Assembly (NCBI RefSeq): GCF_009184425.1
Contig: NZ_WELG01000001.1
Location: 124,001 to 188,000, forward strand
Reading direction: 5' to 3'
DNA length: 64,000 bases
DNA from: Flagellimonas olearia
GTDB taxonomy: Bacteria > Bacteroidota > Bacteroidia > Flavobacteriales > Flavobacteriaceae
The stretch's first letter is position 1, and every line of letters starts with the position of its first letter. Below, in pieces: positions 1 to 8,838 of the stretch. The notes beneath the pieces were generated by a model. It was not told the origin of the DNA and made no database searches. It saw only the letters and a program-made list of their open reading frames with translations. A program made the position numbers and the translations under genes.

Positions 1-1
1 G

Positions 2-772
2 GTATTTGTCCTGAATGGACTTTTGACGCTTTTTGCCCAGCCTTTGATCTATATGTTCGAGAAATTGTTCGGTTTGATATCCGATGTATCACTATTGGAG
101 CTTTCGGATACCAATTCCAAGTTGTTGAAGAAACTGTCGGACAAGGCACCGGGAACGTTCCACCATTCATTACAGGTAGCCAACCTTGCCGAAGCTGCCG
201 CAAATGAGATTGGTGCCAATGCCATGTTGGTCCGGGTGGGAGCCTTGTACCATGACATCGGAAAAATGGAAAAACCGACCTTCTTTACGGAGAATCAGGT
301 CACCAACGTAAATCCACATGATGATTTGCCGCCGAGGGAAAGTGCCAAGATCATCATAGATCATGTGATTCATGGAATAGAAATTGCAAGAAAGAACAAT
401 CTCCCAGATAGGATCATTGATTTTATAAGGACACATCATGGTACCACACTAGTGTACTATTTTTATAAAAAACAACAGGAACTTGAGGCTGAGGTGGATG
501 AAAATGATTTTAGGTATCCAGGTCCAATACCCTTTTCAAAGGAAACTGCCATTCTTATGATGTCGGATGCCGTGGAAGCCGCGTCCAAGAGTTTAAAGAA
601 TCCCACTTTTTTGGTCATAGATGAATTTGTGGAGAAAATTGTGAAGGGGCAAATGCAGGCCAACCAGTTTTTAAATGCCAATATCACCCTAAAGGAAATT
701 GAGATGGTGAAGAAGGTATTGAAGCAAAAACTGACCAATATCTACCATCTTAGGGTCGAGTATCCGGAGTAA
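2..772 (+). CDS. HD-domain phosphohydrolase, PgpH-like, C-terminal part (5' end outside window)
   Basis: The reading frame is open to the left edge, so only the C-terminal cytoplasmic part is present. The first ~15 residues are hydrophobic and look like the end of the last membrane helix. The HD domain follows, with a His-rich motif (FHHSLQVANLAEAAA) and the metal-binding HD pair in ALYHDIGK. A later RTHHGTTLV and the Asp in MMSDAVEAA complete the usual HD metal ligands. In the family, 7TM-HD proteins of the PgpH type hydrolyse cyclic di-AMP at the inner membrane. Family assignment is firm; the c-di-AMP substrate is inferred from the family. A TTG within the hydrophobic stretch at 23 is not a believable start. 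Confidence 0.88.
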   Translation, partial: VFVLNGLLTLFAQPLIYMFEKLFGLISDVSLLELSDTNSKLLKKLSDKAPGTFHHSLQVANLAEAAANEIGANAMLVRVGALYHDIGKMEKPTFFTENQVTNVNPHDDLPPRESAKIIIDHVIHGIEIARKNNLPDRIIDFIRTHHGTTLVYYFYKKQQELEAEVDENDFRYPGPIPFSKETAILMMSDAVEAASKSLKNPTFLVIDEFVEKIVKGQMQANQFLNANITLKEIEMVKKVLKQKLTNIYHLRVEYPE

Positions 773-814
773 AGTCCATAAAATCAATTCCTAATTAAAA
801 AAAACGGAAAATAG

Positions 815-845
815 TTGCGTTCTTTCGGATGAAAAGGTACATTTG
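815..845 (+). promoter_or_regulatory. Bacteroidota-type promoter of the tRNA pair
   Basis: A TTG at 815-817 and TACATTTG at 838-845 are 20 nt apart. This matches the Bacteroidota housekeeping consensus (-33 TTG, -7 TAnnTTTG). The element lies about 40 nt before tRNA-Ser and probably drives both tRNA genes as one transcript. Confidence 0.7.
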
Positions 846-884
846 CATCCGCATTTTTAGAGTGCAAGTTCATAAGAAGTATTG

Positions 885-968
885 GGAGAGGTGCCGGAGT
901 GGTAACGGAGCAGATTGCTAATCTGTCAGCGCGTAAGTGCTGCCTGGGTTCGAGTCCCAGTCTCTCCG
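885..968 (+). tRNA. tRNA-Ser (anticodon GCU)
   Basis: A full cloverleaf can be drawn. The acceptor stem GGAGAGG pairs with TCTCTCC, with one G-U at the last pair. The anticodon arm has loop bases around GCT, there is a long variable arm (CAGCGC...GTGCTG) typical of serine tRNAs, and the T arm contains GGTTCGAGTCC. The discriminator is G968 and CCA is not encoded. It reads AGC/AGU codons. Confidence 0.96.
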
Positions 969-1002
969 CTGTTTCCTAAGATATTTGGAATTAAATTATG
1001 TT

Positions 1003-1077
1003 CGGGGTGTAGCGTAGCCCGGTTATCGCGCCTGCTTTGGGAGCAGGAGGTCGCAGGTTCGAATCCTGCCACCCCGA
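1003..1077 (+). tRNA. tRNA-Pro (anticodon UGG)
   Basis: The acceptor stem CGGGGTG pairs fully with CACCCCG. The anticodon stem-loop CTGCT-TTGGGAG-CAG exposes TGG. The T arm contains GGTTCGAATCC. The discriminator is A1077 and no CCA is encoded. It lies 34 nt after tRNA-Ser and is probably co-transcribed with it. Confidence 0.96.
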
Positions 1078-1085
1078 CAGAATCT

Positions 1086-1113
1086 AACCCACTGATTTTC
1101 AGTGGGTTTTTTG
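1086..1113 (+). terminator. Rho-independent terminator of the tRNA pair
   Basis: A 9-bp perfect stem (AACCCACTG / CAGTGGGTT) with a short T-rich loop runs into six T residues. It lies 8 nt after the tRNA-Pro gene. Confidence 0.9.
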
Positions 1114-1287
1114 TTTTTAAAATCTTTTTTAGATTTTAAAAATTCACCTATTGTACCCAAAAATTTAATTTTAGGACTTTAGTATGGATCAAAAGGATAT
1201 AAAGTGATGGGTGTAATCCTTGAAGCCTTACTTAGGAAAATGTTTGGTGTTAAATTCTTTGACAAAATCGTTTTGTCGAACGTTCCA

Positions 1288-1855
1288 TTATTTTCGAGAC
1301 CTTATAATTAGGGTAGTCAAATAAATGGCAACGGAGTGATCATACTTGATGTATCTTGTTTTGTCCACTATAAATTTTTCACCATACTTAAGTTTCAGCC
1401 ATGGAAGAGCTTTGATGATTTTCCGGTCAATGATTCCTCCCCTATGAATAAGAAGATTTCGGACTTGAGCTAGTTCATTAAAATCCTTTTTTACAACTTC
1501 TGGTACTCATCCGGACAATCCAAAAGGAGCAAGTAATTTTTCAAACCTCTGATATCCGTGGTTGATACCAATCGTTGATGATTTTTCATAAGTGGCAAAC
1601 ATGTAGTCATAAACTTCTTCCTTGCTAAGTTGCATGAACTCTGCTAATTTTATTTTAATACTAGAAAGTTCTTCAATATCTTCTAATCTAATCGATTTTG
1701 CAATTTACCATAACCTTGTTCCAAGGATTTGATTGCCCTTGAGATATAATTACAAGGTAATCAGTTGGGAACAGAGCCACTTGCACAATGTTTCCGTAGA
1801 TTGGTAGATTGCATGAACATAGATTTTTGTTTTTTTGGTTTATTTCCAATAGGTT
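1288..1855 (-). pseudogene. Decayed gene with a HEPN-like C-terminal segment
   Basis: No intact gene fills 1114-1953, but the minus strand carries protein-like sequence in pieces. An N-terminal piece (about 1697-1855) includes NLPIYGNIVQVALFPTDYLV and ends at a stop in VNCKID*. After a frame change, a second piece (1288 to about 1696) begins near EDIEELSSIKIKLAEF. It contains an in-frame TGA after LLAPFGLSG, then NELAQVRNLLIHRGGIIDR. RNLLIH fits the R-x4-H motif of HEPN domains, which in intact proteins marks RNase or toxin-like activity. So at least one frameshift and one nonsense codon separate it from function. The HEPN reading rests on one motif plus a helical context and is tentative; that this is a decayed coding sequence is more certain. 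Confidence 0.5.
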
Positions 1856-1933
1856 ACTTTATTGGATTGATAGATTTTCAAAGATATTTTTGTTTTTTGT
1901 TTGATTAAATGTATTAATTGTTTTATTTAGCAA

Positions 1934-1946
1934 TATGTAATACATA
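1934..1946. promoter_or_regulatory. Probable FadR/GntR operator before nanA
   Basis: TATGTAATACATA is a perfect 13-bp palindrome around a central A. It ends 7 nt before the lyase start codon. The same core recurs at 2895-2909 and, with one change, at 8823-8837, always just before a gene of the sialic acid locus. A repressor bound here would block transcription start or early elongation. Confidence 0.7.
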
Positions 1947-1953
1947 ATACAAT

Positions 1954-2880
1954 ATGAAAAAAATTATAGCAGCCACCTATGCGCCAATGCATGAAGATAA
2001 GAACTTGAATCTGGAAATTGTTAAAGATTATGCCAAGTTTTTAAAGGAGAATAAAGTAATGGGGGCTTTTGTAAACGGTTCAACCGGCGATTTTGTGTCC
2101 TTGAGTACTTTGGAGCGCAAACGACTTATTGAAGCCTGGGGTAAAAGTAAGCCCGAGGGATTTTACCTGATCAACCATGTGGGACATACCAATTTAAGGG
2201 AAAGTAAAGAGTTGGCAGAACACTCCTCGGACATTGTTGATGCCATAGCAGCTTTGCCCCCTTTTTACTTTAGACCTAAGCATATGGATGATTTATTGGT
2301 ATACTGCTCCGAGGTGGCGCAATCTGCACCCAATTTGCCCTTTTACTACTATCATATTCCTGTTTTGACCGGAGTTGATTTTTTAATGGCCGATTTTTTG
2401 GATAGGGCAACGGAAATGATTCCGAACTTTTCTGGTATTAAATATACCAATGACCACATACAGGATTTTGGTAAATGTTTGGAGTTTGCCCCGGAAAGAA
2501 TAAGTCTTTTTTTCGGGATAGATGAAAAATTTATGGATAGCCTCATGACTGGGGCAACCGGATGGGTTGGTAGTACCTATAACCATTTGGCCCCTTTGTA
2601 TATCAAAATCGCTTCTTGTGTGTCCCATGGTGAAATGGAAGAGGCAAAACTTCTACAGAAAAAGGCTATCACTTTTGTAGAGACCCTGGAGTCCTTAGGT
2701 GGTTTTCACGGGGGAAGTAAGAGCTTTATGAAACAGTTCGGATTGGATATGGGTCCCAGCCGCTTTCCACATAAGGCTTTCGATGATGATAAACTTTTAA
2801 AAGCAAGACGCTTTTTTGAAGAGATGGAAATTAATGGGTATATGTCAAAGCCTTTTCACGATGACAAAGCTCAACAGTAA
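1954..2880 (+). CDS. nanA: N-acetylneuraminate lyase (DHDPS/NAL superfamily)
   Basis: Cytoplasmic aldolase that should cleave N-acetylneuraminate to N-acetylmannosamine and pyruvate. The 308-residue TIM barrel has the family marks: NGSTGD at 41-46 (carboxylate-binding loop), the catalytic Tyr in YYHIP (Y133), and the Schiff-base Lys in SGIKYTN (K163). Length matches the family. Other members of the superfamily (dihydrodipicolinate synthase, KDG aldolase) share these motifs. The neighbours (sialidase, 2-epimerase, mutarotase, O-acetylesterase) make sialic acid the substrate with high confidence. The ATG at 1954 follows the operator palindrome by 7 nt and has no clear Shine-Dalgarno, as is usual in this phylum. 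It is followed after 85 nt, with a second operator in between, by the SusC gene. Confidence 0.92.
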   Translation: MKKIIAATYAPMHEDKNLNLEIVKDYAKFLKENKVMGAFVNGSTGDFVSLSTLERKRLIEAWGKSKPEGFYLINHVGHTNLRESKELAEHSSDIVDAIAALPPFYFRPKHMDDLLVYCSEVAQSAPNLPFYYYHIPVLTGVDFLMADFLDRATEMIPNFSGIKYTNDHIQDFGKCLEFAPERISLFFGIDEKFMDSLMTGATGWVGSTYNHLAPLYIKIASCVSHGEMEEAKLLQKKAITFVETLESLGGFHGGSKSFMKQFGLDMGPSRFPHKAFDDDKLLKARRFFEEMEINGYMSKPFHDDKAQQ

Positions 2881-2894
2881 AAAAATTTAATGAA

Positions 2895-2930
2895 TTATGT
2901 AATACATAATACAAATAATTTTTATATTCG
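2895..2930 (+). promoter_or_regulatory. Operator and -7 element before the sialic acid SusC gene
   Basis: TTATGTAATACATAA (2895-2909) is a perfect 15-bp palindrome around a central A. It extends the 13-bp core found before the lyase gene by one base on each side. TATATTCG at 2923-2930 is one base off the Bacteroidota -7 consensus TAnnTTTG. The palindrome covers the place where a -33 element would sit, so binding should repress. Confidence 0.68.
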
Positions 2931-2965
2931 CTACATAACACTTAGATAATCAAACTTTAAAATTT

Positions 2966-5900
2966 ATGAAACTCTCAAACTATGCAGAAAAATGTTCAAG
3001 AGGTAATCTGGTGGGAAGCCCTTTGAAAAAGGGGAAGCTCATTCAATTCCTTCTTTTTGTATTGGTTGGTCTGCTTTCGGACGCAATGTATGGTCAGGAA
3101 GTAAAGGTCACTGGAAATGTAACAGGCTCAGATGGTGTGCCACTACCCGGAGCTTCTGTTTTGGTGAAGAATACCACCAATGGAACCCAAACAGATTTTG
3201 ATGGCAATTATATCATTGAAGCTAATGCTGGTGATATTTTGGTCTTCAGTTATATTGGGTTCACCACCCAAGAAATAACGGTCAACAACCAAACCACTGT
3301 TGATGTGATTTTGGCGGAGAATACGGCGATGTTGGACGAAGTGGTGGTAACGGGATATGGTACGCAGTCAAGGGCAACCTTGACCTCGTCTGTGTCAAAG
3401 TTGGATACCCAGGTTTTGGAAAGTGCCACACGTTCCAATCCAGCCACGGCGCTGCAAGGCACCATTGCCGGTTTACGGGTGACCAATACCACAGGCCAGC
3501 CGGGATCTACACCAGAAATTGTACTACGTGGGGGAACCAATTTTAGTGGTAGTGACGCTCCATTGATTTTGGTTGATGGGGTTCCCAGTTCCTTTTACGC
3601 CTTAAACTCAGATGATATTGAATCAATAGAGGTATTAAAAGATGCTGCGGCCACGGCCATTTATGGTGCACGATCGGCCAATGGGGTTATTTTGATCACT
3701 ACAAAGACGGGTAAATCAGGTAAGTCTTCTATCAATTATAAGTACAGATATAGCGTAAACAATGAGCGCAATGATCAAAAATATATAGGGGCGGCAGATC
3801 ACATCGATTACAACAGACAATCAGTGGCTTGGTATAGGGAGGCGTCCGGCGACCCTGGTGCGTTTAGTGCCTTTTTGGATGGGAACCATAGTGCGGCAAC
3901 TGGAAATAATGCCACAAATGACCCCTTTACCACGCAATTATTGACCTCAGATAATCAGTACCTCCTTAATCAGCCAGGGTGGCAATCCATTCCGGATATT
4001 TTAAATCCTAGTCAACAGATTCTGTTTTATGACAATAAGGATGTAGGGGACCGAATTTATCAAACCAGTGAATCCAAGGACCATTATATATCCTTTGATG
4101 GAGGCAACGAAAAAGGTACATACTACTTAGGATTGGGTCTTTTGGACAACGATGGACTTACCTTGGGAACGGGTTTTAAAAGGTATTCCGGTAAATTCAG
4201 TGGATCTTATAAAATCAGTGATAGGCTCAAGGTGAACTCCAATATTTTATATTCCCACTCCAATTTAAGCCTGGGAGGGTTGGGGAGCGAAGATACGGTT
4301 TTCAGAAGGTTCCAAGGTCAAGCGGCAACCTCCAGAACCTATGATAGCAATCCCGATGGAACTTGGTCCGATCAATATGCACCAGGGCAGAACCAAGGTT
4401 TTGGTAACCCTTTGTATTATCAGGATAAGTTTGTCAGAAAGAACTTGGAACAGCGTTTGACCGCTTCGGTGGGCCTCGATTGGAATCTTATGGATGAATT
4501 GAAGTTCTCTTTGAACGGAAGCCATTTCACCATCAATGACCATAACGAGAGTTTTAACAAAGCCTATAGGGTTGGCAGCAATACGGGGCCTTTACGCACC
4601 GGACGTGAAGCGTCCGTTAGCTTGACCCGAACATTGAGAAACCAGTTGACAAGCACCCTGAACTACATTAAATCTTTTGGAAACCACAATGTCAATGCAT
4701 TGGTGGGGGCGGAATATTATAAAGATAATATTTTTCTTTCCTCTGCGGGAACCAGGAATTCCCCAACGGATCTGATCCAGACGCTCAATGCAGGGGCAGA
4801 GGCCAATGGGATACCCTCCACCTTTGAGTCCGAGCAAGTCATTGTATCGGCTTTTGGTAGGTTGCTGTATGATTATGATAACAAATATTTGGTTGGATTT
4901 ACGTTCAGGAATGACGGTGCCTCAAGGTTGGGCAACAATAAATTCGGGTTCTTCCCGGGAGCATCCCTTGGTTGGAATGTGCATAACGAGAACTTCTTTC
5001 AAGATTCAGGACTAGAGAAGACCATATCCGTATTAAAGCCTAGATTGAGTTATGGTGTCAATGGGAATGTTAGTTCACTGACCCCTCCTGGGGCACCAGA
5101 TTATTTAGGGAACTATGTGGTTTTTGGAGCCTATAGCGGACAAGGAATCTATAATGGGCAAACAGGTTATGCCAATTCAAGTTTACCAACACAAGATTTG
5201 GTTTGGGAGCGTTCAACAACGCTAAACGCTGGTTTGGATCTGTCTTTGTTCAATAGTCGATTGAATCTGATCATGGATGTTTATTCAAGGGATATCAAGG
5301 ATAAAATTGCAAACTTGACCTTGCCCTATTATACAGGTTTCGGTTCTATAAGGACCAATAATGGAACTTATAGAAACAGAGGTGTTGAACTCCAGATAAA
5401 TGGGGATATCATCAGAAAAGATGATTTTACTTGGAACTTAGGGGCCACCATCACTTCCAATAAGAACTATGTGGTGGAACTGCCTGAAAATGACAATGAT
5501 TTGAACAGGCAGGGTGGAACCTTGATTTGGAATTCTGAAACAGGCCAAGAAGAGTGGGTCGGTGGACTTCAGGAAGGACAACGCTATGGAGGTGATTTGG
5601 TGGTGGCCTTTGAACAGGAATCCATTTATGCCAACCAGGCCGAGGCGGATGCCGATAATGGCATTACTGATGAATATGTGCCTGGAGCTAGCCGGAACCA
5701 ACGATGGGCAGGTGATGTAAAGTGGGTCGATCAAAATGGGGATGGAGTGATCAATAACCTTGATAGAAAAGTTATTGGACGTACCACGCCTGATTTTATT
5801 GGAGGTTTCAACACCAGTCTTAGCTACAAAAACTTTAGTCTGTTCGTGCAAACGGATTTTGCCACAGGACACTTGGTATGGAACCATATCAGGAACAAAG

Positions 5901-6298
5901 GGTATGCCCAGACACAGGGTAACTTGGAGCAACCCATCGAGGTCTTGGATTCATGGACACCTGACAATACCGATACCGATTGGCCCCGTTTTGTTTTTGT
6001 AAATGGTACCAAGAACGTTTGGAGAGGAAGCGAAAGCATAGGAAGCTTGCAGACTGAGGCCAACGAAAAGTTCTGGGAAAAGGGGGATTATTTGGCACTG
6101 AGGGAAGTAACGTTGACGTATAATGTCCCTACTGAATATTTTAATGATGTGATCAAAAGGTTGAGCATTAATGTAACAGGGACCAACCTGCATTATTTTA
6201 AAAGTATGAGCGGGGATACCCCTGAGGTTGGTGGCGTGCAGTACGGGGAATTTCCGGTACCTAAAACCATTACGGTCGGACTTAATGTAACATTTTAA
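2966..6298 (+). CDS. SusC/RagA-type TonB-dependent outer-membrane transporter of the sialic acid locus
   Basis: 1110-residue outer-membrane porter that, with the following SusD, should import sialic acid or sialylated oligosaccharides. After a long n-region, a hydrophobic signal stretch ends at MYGQ (~residue 45). A carboxypeptidase-regulatory-like domain follows (about 47-122; GTQTDFDGNY, FSYIGFTT). Next come the TonB-box-like DEVVVTGYG, the plug (about 130-235; LRGGTNFSG, SIEVLKDAAATAIYGARSAN), and a beta-barrel ending in the aromatic VGLNVTF. It has no STN domain, so it should not signal to a FecR protein; control is more likely by the FadR-type operator upstream. It is the functional counterpart of NanO in other Bacteroidota. 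The SusD start is 11 nt after its stop. Confidence 0.93.
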   Translation: MKLSNYAEKCSRGNLVGSPLKKGKLIQFLLFVLVGLLSDAMYGQEVKVTGNVTGSDGVPLPGASVLVKNTTNGTQTDFDGNYIIEANAGDILVFSYIGFTTQEITVNNQTTVDVILAENTAMLDEVVVTGYGTQSRATLTSSVSKLDTQVLESATRSNPATALQGTIAGLRVTNTTGQPGSTPEIVLRGGTNFSGSDAPLILVDGVPSSFYALNSDDIESIEVLKDAAATAIYGARSANGVILITTKTGKSGKSSINYKYRYSVNNERNDQKYIGAADHIDYNRQSVAWYREASGDPGAFSAFLDGNHSAATGNNATNDPFTTQLLTSDNQYLLNQPGWQSIPDILNPSQQILFYDNKDVGDRIYQTSESKDHYISFDGGNEKGTYYLGLGLLDNDGLTLGTGFKRYSGKFSGSYKISDRLKVNSNILYSHSNLSLGGLGSEDTVFRRFQGQAATSRTYDSNPDGTWSDQYAPGQNQGFGNPLYYQDKFVRKNLEQRLTASVGLDWNLMDELKFSLNGSHFTINDHNESFNKAYRVGSNTGPLRTGREASVSLTRTLRNQLTSTLNYIKSFGNHNVNALVGAEYYKDNIFLSSAGTRNSPTDLIQTLNAGAEANGIPSTFESEQVIVSAFGRLLYDYDNKYLVGFTFRNDGASRLGNNKFGFFPGASLGWNVHNENFFQDSGLEKTISVLKPRLSYGVNGNVSSLTPPGAPDYLGNYVVFGAYSGQGIYNGQTGYANSSLPTQDLVWERSTTLNAGLDLSLFNSRLNLIMDVYSRDIKDKIANLTLPYYTGFGSIRTNNGTYRNRGVELQINGDIIRKDDFTWNLGATITSNKNYVVELPENDNDLNRQGGTLIWNSETGQEEWVGGLQEGQRYGGDLVVAFEQESIYANQAEADADNGITDEYVPGASRNQRWAGDVKWVDQNGDGVINNLDRKVIGRTTPDFIGGFNTSLSYKNFSLFVQTDFATGHLVWNHIRNKGYAQTQGNLEQPIEVLDSWTPDNTDTDWPRFVFVNGTKNVWRGSESIGSLQTEANEKFWEKGDYLALREVTLTYNVPTEYFNDVIKRLSINVTGTNLHYFKSMSGDTPEVGGVQYGEFPVPKTITVGLNVTF

Positions 6299-6309
6299 AA
6301 AATACAGAA

Positions 6310-7815
6310 ATGAGAAAGTATATAGTAATATCAATAATAATATTGGGCCTCTTAGCTTGCGAAAGTGAATTGGAACTGGTAGCGCCAAGTGAATTGACAG
6401 TGGCTGGGTTTTGGGACACCGAGGAAGGTGCAAGAACGGCCCATACAGGATTGTATGCTGATTTAAGGGATGCCACAGGAGGGTTATGGTCACTCGGTGA
6501 AATACGAAGCGATGTATGGGGAGGGAGAACCTATGAAAGCCCCGCAGATGTGTCCTTGATAGAATCCAGCTTTACGGTCTCAACCGCTCCTTATGGGGGC
6601 TGGGCTGGACTTTATACCCAGATTCATCGAATCAATGATTTCTTACTTAATATTCAGGACATAAACTTTTTAAACGAGTCCGATAAAAGCCATTTAATTG
6701 GACAAGCCTATGGATTAAGGGCATTGTATTACTATACCTTGTTAAAATCCTGGGGTAATGTTCCCATTATTTTGGAACCTTTGGCAACCGTTGACCCAGC
6801 TGGACTTAGCAGGGAAAGGTCCTCCCAAAGTGATGTCATGGCACAAATTAAGTCGGATATTGAAGCTTCCTTGAGCGCTTTTGGTTCTGACAATAGTTTT
6901 TGGGCAGGCAACAAGAATTTTTGGAGCAAGGCGGCCACCTTGGCGCTCAAAGGCGATGTGTATATATGGTCCGGGAATTTGATGGGAGGTGGAAATGCCG
7001 ATTTTACCGAAGCTAAAACAGCCTTGCAACAAATCGCTTCTTTTGGGATAAGTCTGGAACCCACAATTGATAATTTATGGGGAGTACCAAACGAAGGGAA
7101 CAGTGAGTTCATTTTTGCAGTGCAATATCAACGGGATGAAGCCTCTAACATTTATAACAGTTTTACAGGTAGAAGTACAGAGATCAATCCCCAGTTTAAC
7201 GCCATGGGAGAATCCATGAGCGACTTTATCATTGCAGGGGCCAATAGATATGGGCAATCTGAAAAGACCATTTTGCTGTTAGATGACAATGATGATGCTA
7301 GAAAGGATGCAACGTTCATTAGATTGTATACGGATGACAATGGCGGTACCGGTTATCCCACCTATAGCGAGCCTACATATTTTGGATCGATACTTAAAAA
7401 GTTTTTGGGGCAAGTGGATGGATCTGAGCGGATTTTTGAAAATGATGTACCGTTGTACAGATATGCCGATGTACTCTTGCTATTGGCCGAAGCCAAAAAT
7501 CTTCTTGGAGAAGACCCTTCGGGTGAGATCAACCAAATACGGCAAAGAGCTTATGGAGCCAATTATGATCCGGGTACCCATGGTTATGTGAATGGTTCCC
7601 AAACCGATAATGCCAATGCCATCTTGGACGAACGTTACAAGGAGTTTGTAGGGGAGGGAAAACGTTGGTGGGATCTAAGGCGAGCTGGAGACAGCTTCGT
7701 GATAGATAATGTAAGTTTTCTAAATCCTGGTGATGAGTATAAACTTGTATTGCCCATTACGGAGGATATGATAGGTAGGAACCCATTGTTGGATCAAACA
7801 CCTGGATGGCAGTAA
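6310..7815 (+). CDS. SusD/RagB-type surface glycan-binding lipoprotein of the sialic acid locus
   Basis: 501-residue surface lipoprotein that lids the SusC barrel and captures the ligand. The signal peptide ends in a lipobox (IILGLLAC, Cys17). The body has the SusD pattern: an N-terminal helical TPR-like part (GLRALYYYTLLKSWGNVP), VPLYRYADVLLLLAEAKN, EFVGEGKRWWDLRRAGD, and a C-terminal NPLLDQTPGWQ. It is in one operon with the preceding SusC (11-nt gap). A terminator follows it. It corresponds to NanU in known sialic acid loci. Ligand is inferred from the neighbours. Confidence 0.93.
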   Translation: MRKYIVISIIILGLLACESELELVAPSELTVAGFWDTEEGARTAHTGLYADLRDATGGLWSLGEIRSDVWGGRTYESPADVSLIESSFTVSTAPYGGWAGLYTQIHRINDFLLNIQDINFLNESDKSHLIGQAYGLRALYYYTLLKSWGNVPIILEPLATVDPAGLSRERSSQSDVMAQIKSDIEASLSAFGSDNSFWAGNKNFWSKAATLALKGDVYIWSGNLMGGGNADFTEAKTALQQIASFGISLEPTIDNLWGVPNEGNSEFIFAVQYQRDEASNIYNSFTGRSTEINPQFNAMGESMSDFIIAGANRYGQSEKTILLLDDNDDARKDATFIRLYTDDNGGTGYPTYSEPTYFGSILKKFLGQVDGSERIFENDVPLYRYADVLLLLAEAKNLLGEDPSGEINQIRQRAYGANYDPGTHGYVNGSQTDNANAILDERYKEFVGEGKRWWDLRRAGDSFVIDNVSFLNPGDEYKLVLPITEDMIGRNPLLDQTPGWQ

Positions 7816-7862
7816 AATCTAATTGATTGATTTGAGTTAGTTAGTTTAGTTTAGTTCAAGTG

Positions 7863-7892
7863 AAAGGGCCCGATAGTAGTCGGGCCTTTTTG
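7863..7892. terminator. Rho-independent terminator between converging susD and the fadR-type gene
   Basis: GGCCCGA (7867-7873) pairs with TCGGGCC (7880-7886). Flanking A and T runs extend the stem, with a single bulged G, and T7887-T7891 follows. The A run on the other side means it can also work for the minus-strand gene. Confidence 0.85.
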
Positions 7893-7967
7893 TGTTTTAT
7901 GATGTAAATCCCAAAGGGATATCAATGGTCTCCAGTTTTCTTGGCCCTCTGTTTTTTAGAAGAGGTG

Positions 7968-8756
7968 TTACTTCTTTCCGTTTTTGAAAATATGGTCAAA
8001 ATGGGGTTCTAAATGTCTTCGCATGGCATTTCTAAAAGTCTCTGGAGTGCCTACTTTTAGATTGTCCAAAAGCATCCTGTGGGTCACAAACGTGCCTTTC
8101 GTATAGTGATAGTCATCCAGATTACGATTCTTGGTCTCTTTCAAGTAAACATATTCAAAAACAGGTAAGAGCAAGCCTTGGAACCTTTGTAATGTATCAT
8201 TCTTGGAAATTTGGTAGAGTTTTCCATGAAAGGCAACTTCCTTGTCCAAAGAAAATCTGGCCTTACCTGTACTGGTGGCTTCTTCCGCTTCCACAATTTC
8301 TTCAAGCTCCTCAAGTTCCTTTTGGGTCTTGTGTTCAAAAAGAAAGTCTGCCATACCCATTTCAAGGATCATCCGAAGCTCAAACAGATTTTTTAAGGTC
8401 TTCGTGCCCAATAGGGTAGGGTCCATGATCCGCTCAAAATTGTTGATGATGTCGGGTTGCTTTAAAATCATTCCCCGATGTTTTTTTGATTCTATCAGCC
8501 CCAAGGTTCGTAACCGCAATAAAGCTTCTCGCACAACAGTTCTACTTACCCCAAGGTTGGTGGCAAAATCCAATTCCTTTGGAATGGGGTCGCCAGGCCC
8601 AAGATTATTCTCCTTGAAAAATTCCAACAACCTGATTTCTACTTTATCAACCAGTGAAAGGGTATCTACTGGCTTTAACTTTTTTAGTGGCTCCATAAAG
8701 CTTTTGGTTAACTGTAATGGGATTGAAATAGCAGGCAAATTGCTGGAATTTGCCAT
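7968..8756 (-). CDS. FadR-subfamily GntR transcriptional regulator, probable NanR-like repressor
   Basis: 262-residue DNA-binding regulator. An N-terminal winged helix (about 33-100) has the GntR signature: IPKELDFATNLGVSRTVVRE, then ALLRLRTLGLIESKKHRGM. A helical FCD ligand domain follows (about 120-255), with FELRMILEMGMADFLFE and the metal-site His residues in DKEVAFHGKLY and AMRRHLEPHFDHI. FadR-type proteins bind palindromes as dimers and are released by a ligand. Three such palindromes lie at the promoters of this locus, and this is the only regulator gene inside it. The effector could be sialic acid, ManNAc or a phosphorylated product; the sequence does not say which. It is divergent from the epimerase operon, with an 82-bp shared promoter region. 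Confidence 0.9.
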   Translation of the reverse strand: MANSSNLPAISIPLQLTKSFMEPLKKLKPVDTLSLVDKVEIRLLEFFKENNLGPGDPIPKELDFATNLGVSRTVVREALLRLRTLGLIESKKHRGMILKQPDIINNFERIMDPTLLGTKTLKNLFELRMILEMGMADFLFEHKTQKELEELEEIVEAEEATSTGKARFSLDKEVAFHGKLYQISKNDTLQRFQGLLLPVFEYVYLKETKNRNLDDYHYTKGTFVTHRMLLDNLKVGTPETFRNAMRRHLEPHFDHIFKNGKK

Positions 8757-8790
8757 ACTTTAAACATAACATCTTTTTCCTCTGTTGTGA

Positions 8791-8837
8791 CAAAGATATT
8801 TAAAATATATTGTATGTTTGCATTATGTCATACATAA
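8791..8837. promoter_or_regulatory. Divergent promoter region with third FadR/GntR operator
   Basis: TATGTTTG at 8813-8820 (plus strand) and TATCTTTG (minus strand, 8791-8798) both match the -7 consensus TAnnTTTG, so the two promoters nearly overlap. The palindrome TTATGTCATACATAA at 8823-8837 differs by one base from the copy at 2895. It covers the expected start site of the epimerase operon and lies upstream of the regulator's own -7 element. Repression of both genes is the simplest reading. Confidence 0.68.
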
Positions 8838-8838
8838 T

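Noticed and set aside
915..1139. 74-residue frame across the two tRNA genes
   Set aside because: It is made of tRNA sequence and the terminator and has no coding character.
5438..5932. 164-residue antisense frame inside the first SusC gene
   Set aside because: It lies fully inside a strong, family-matched coding region on the other strand.
8818..8838. Earlier start (TTG 8818) for the 2-epimerase
   Set aside because: It would place the operator palindrome inside the coding sequence and overlap the -7 element; the ATG at 8839 gives the family's normal N-terminus.
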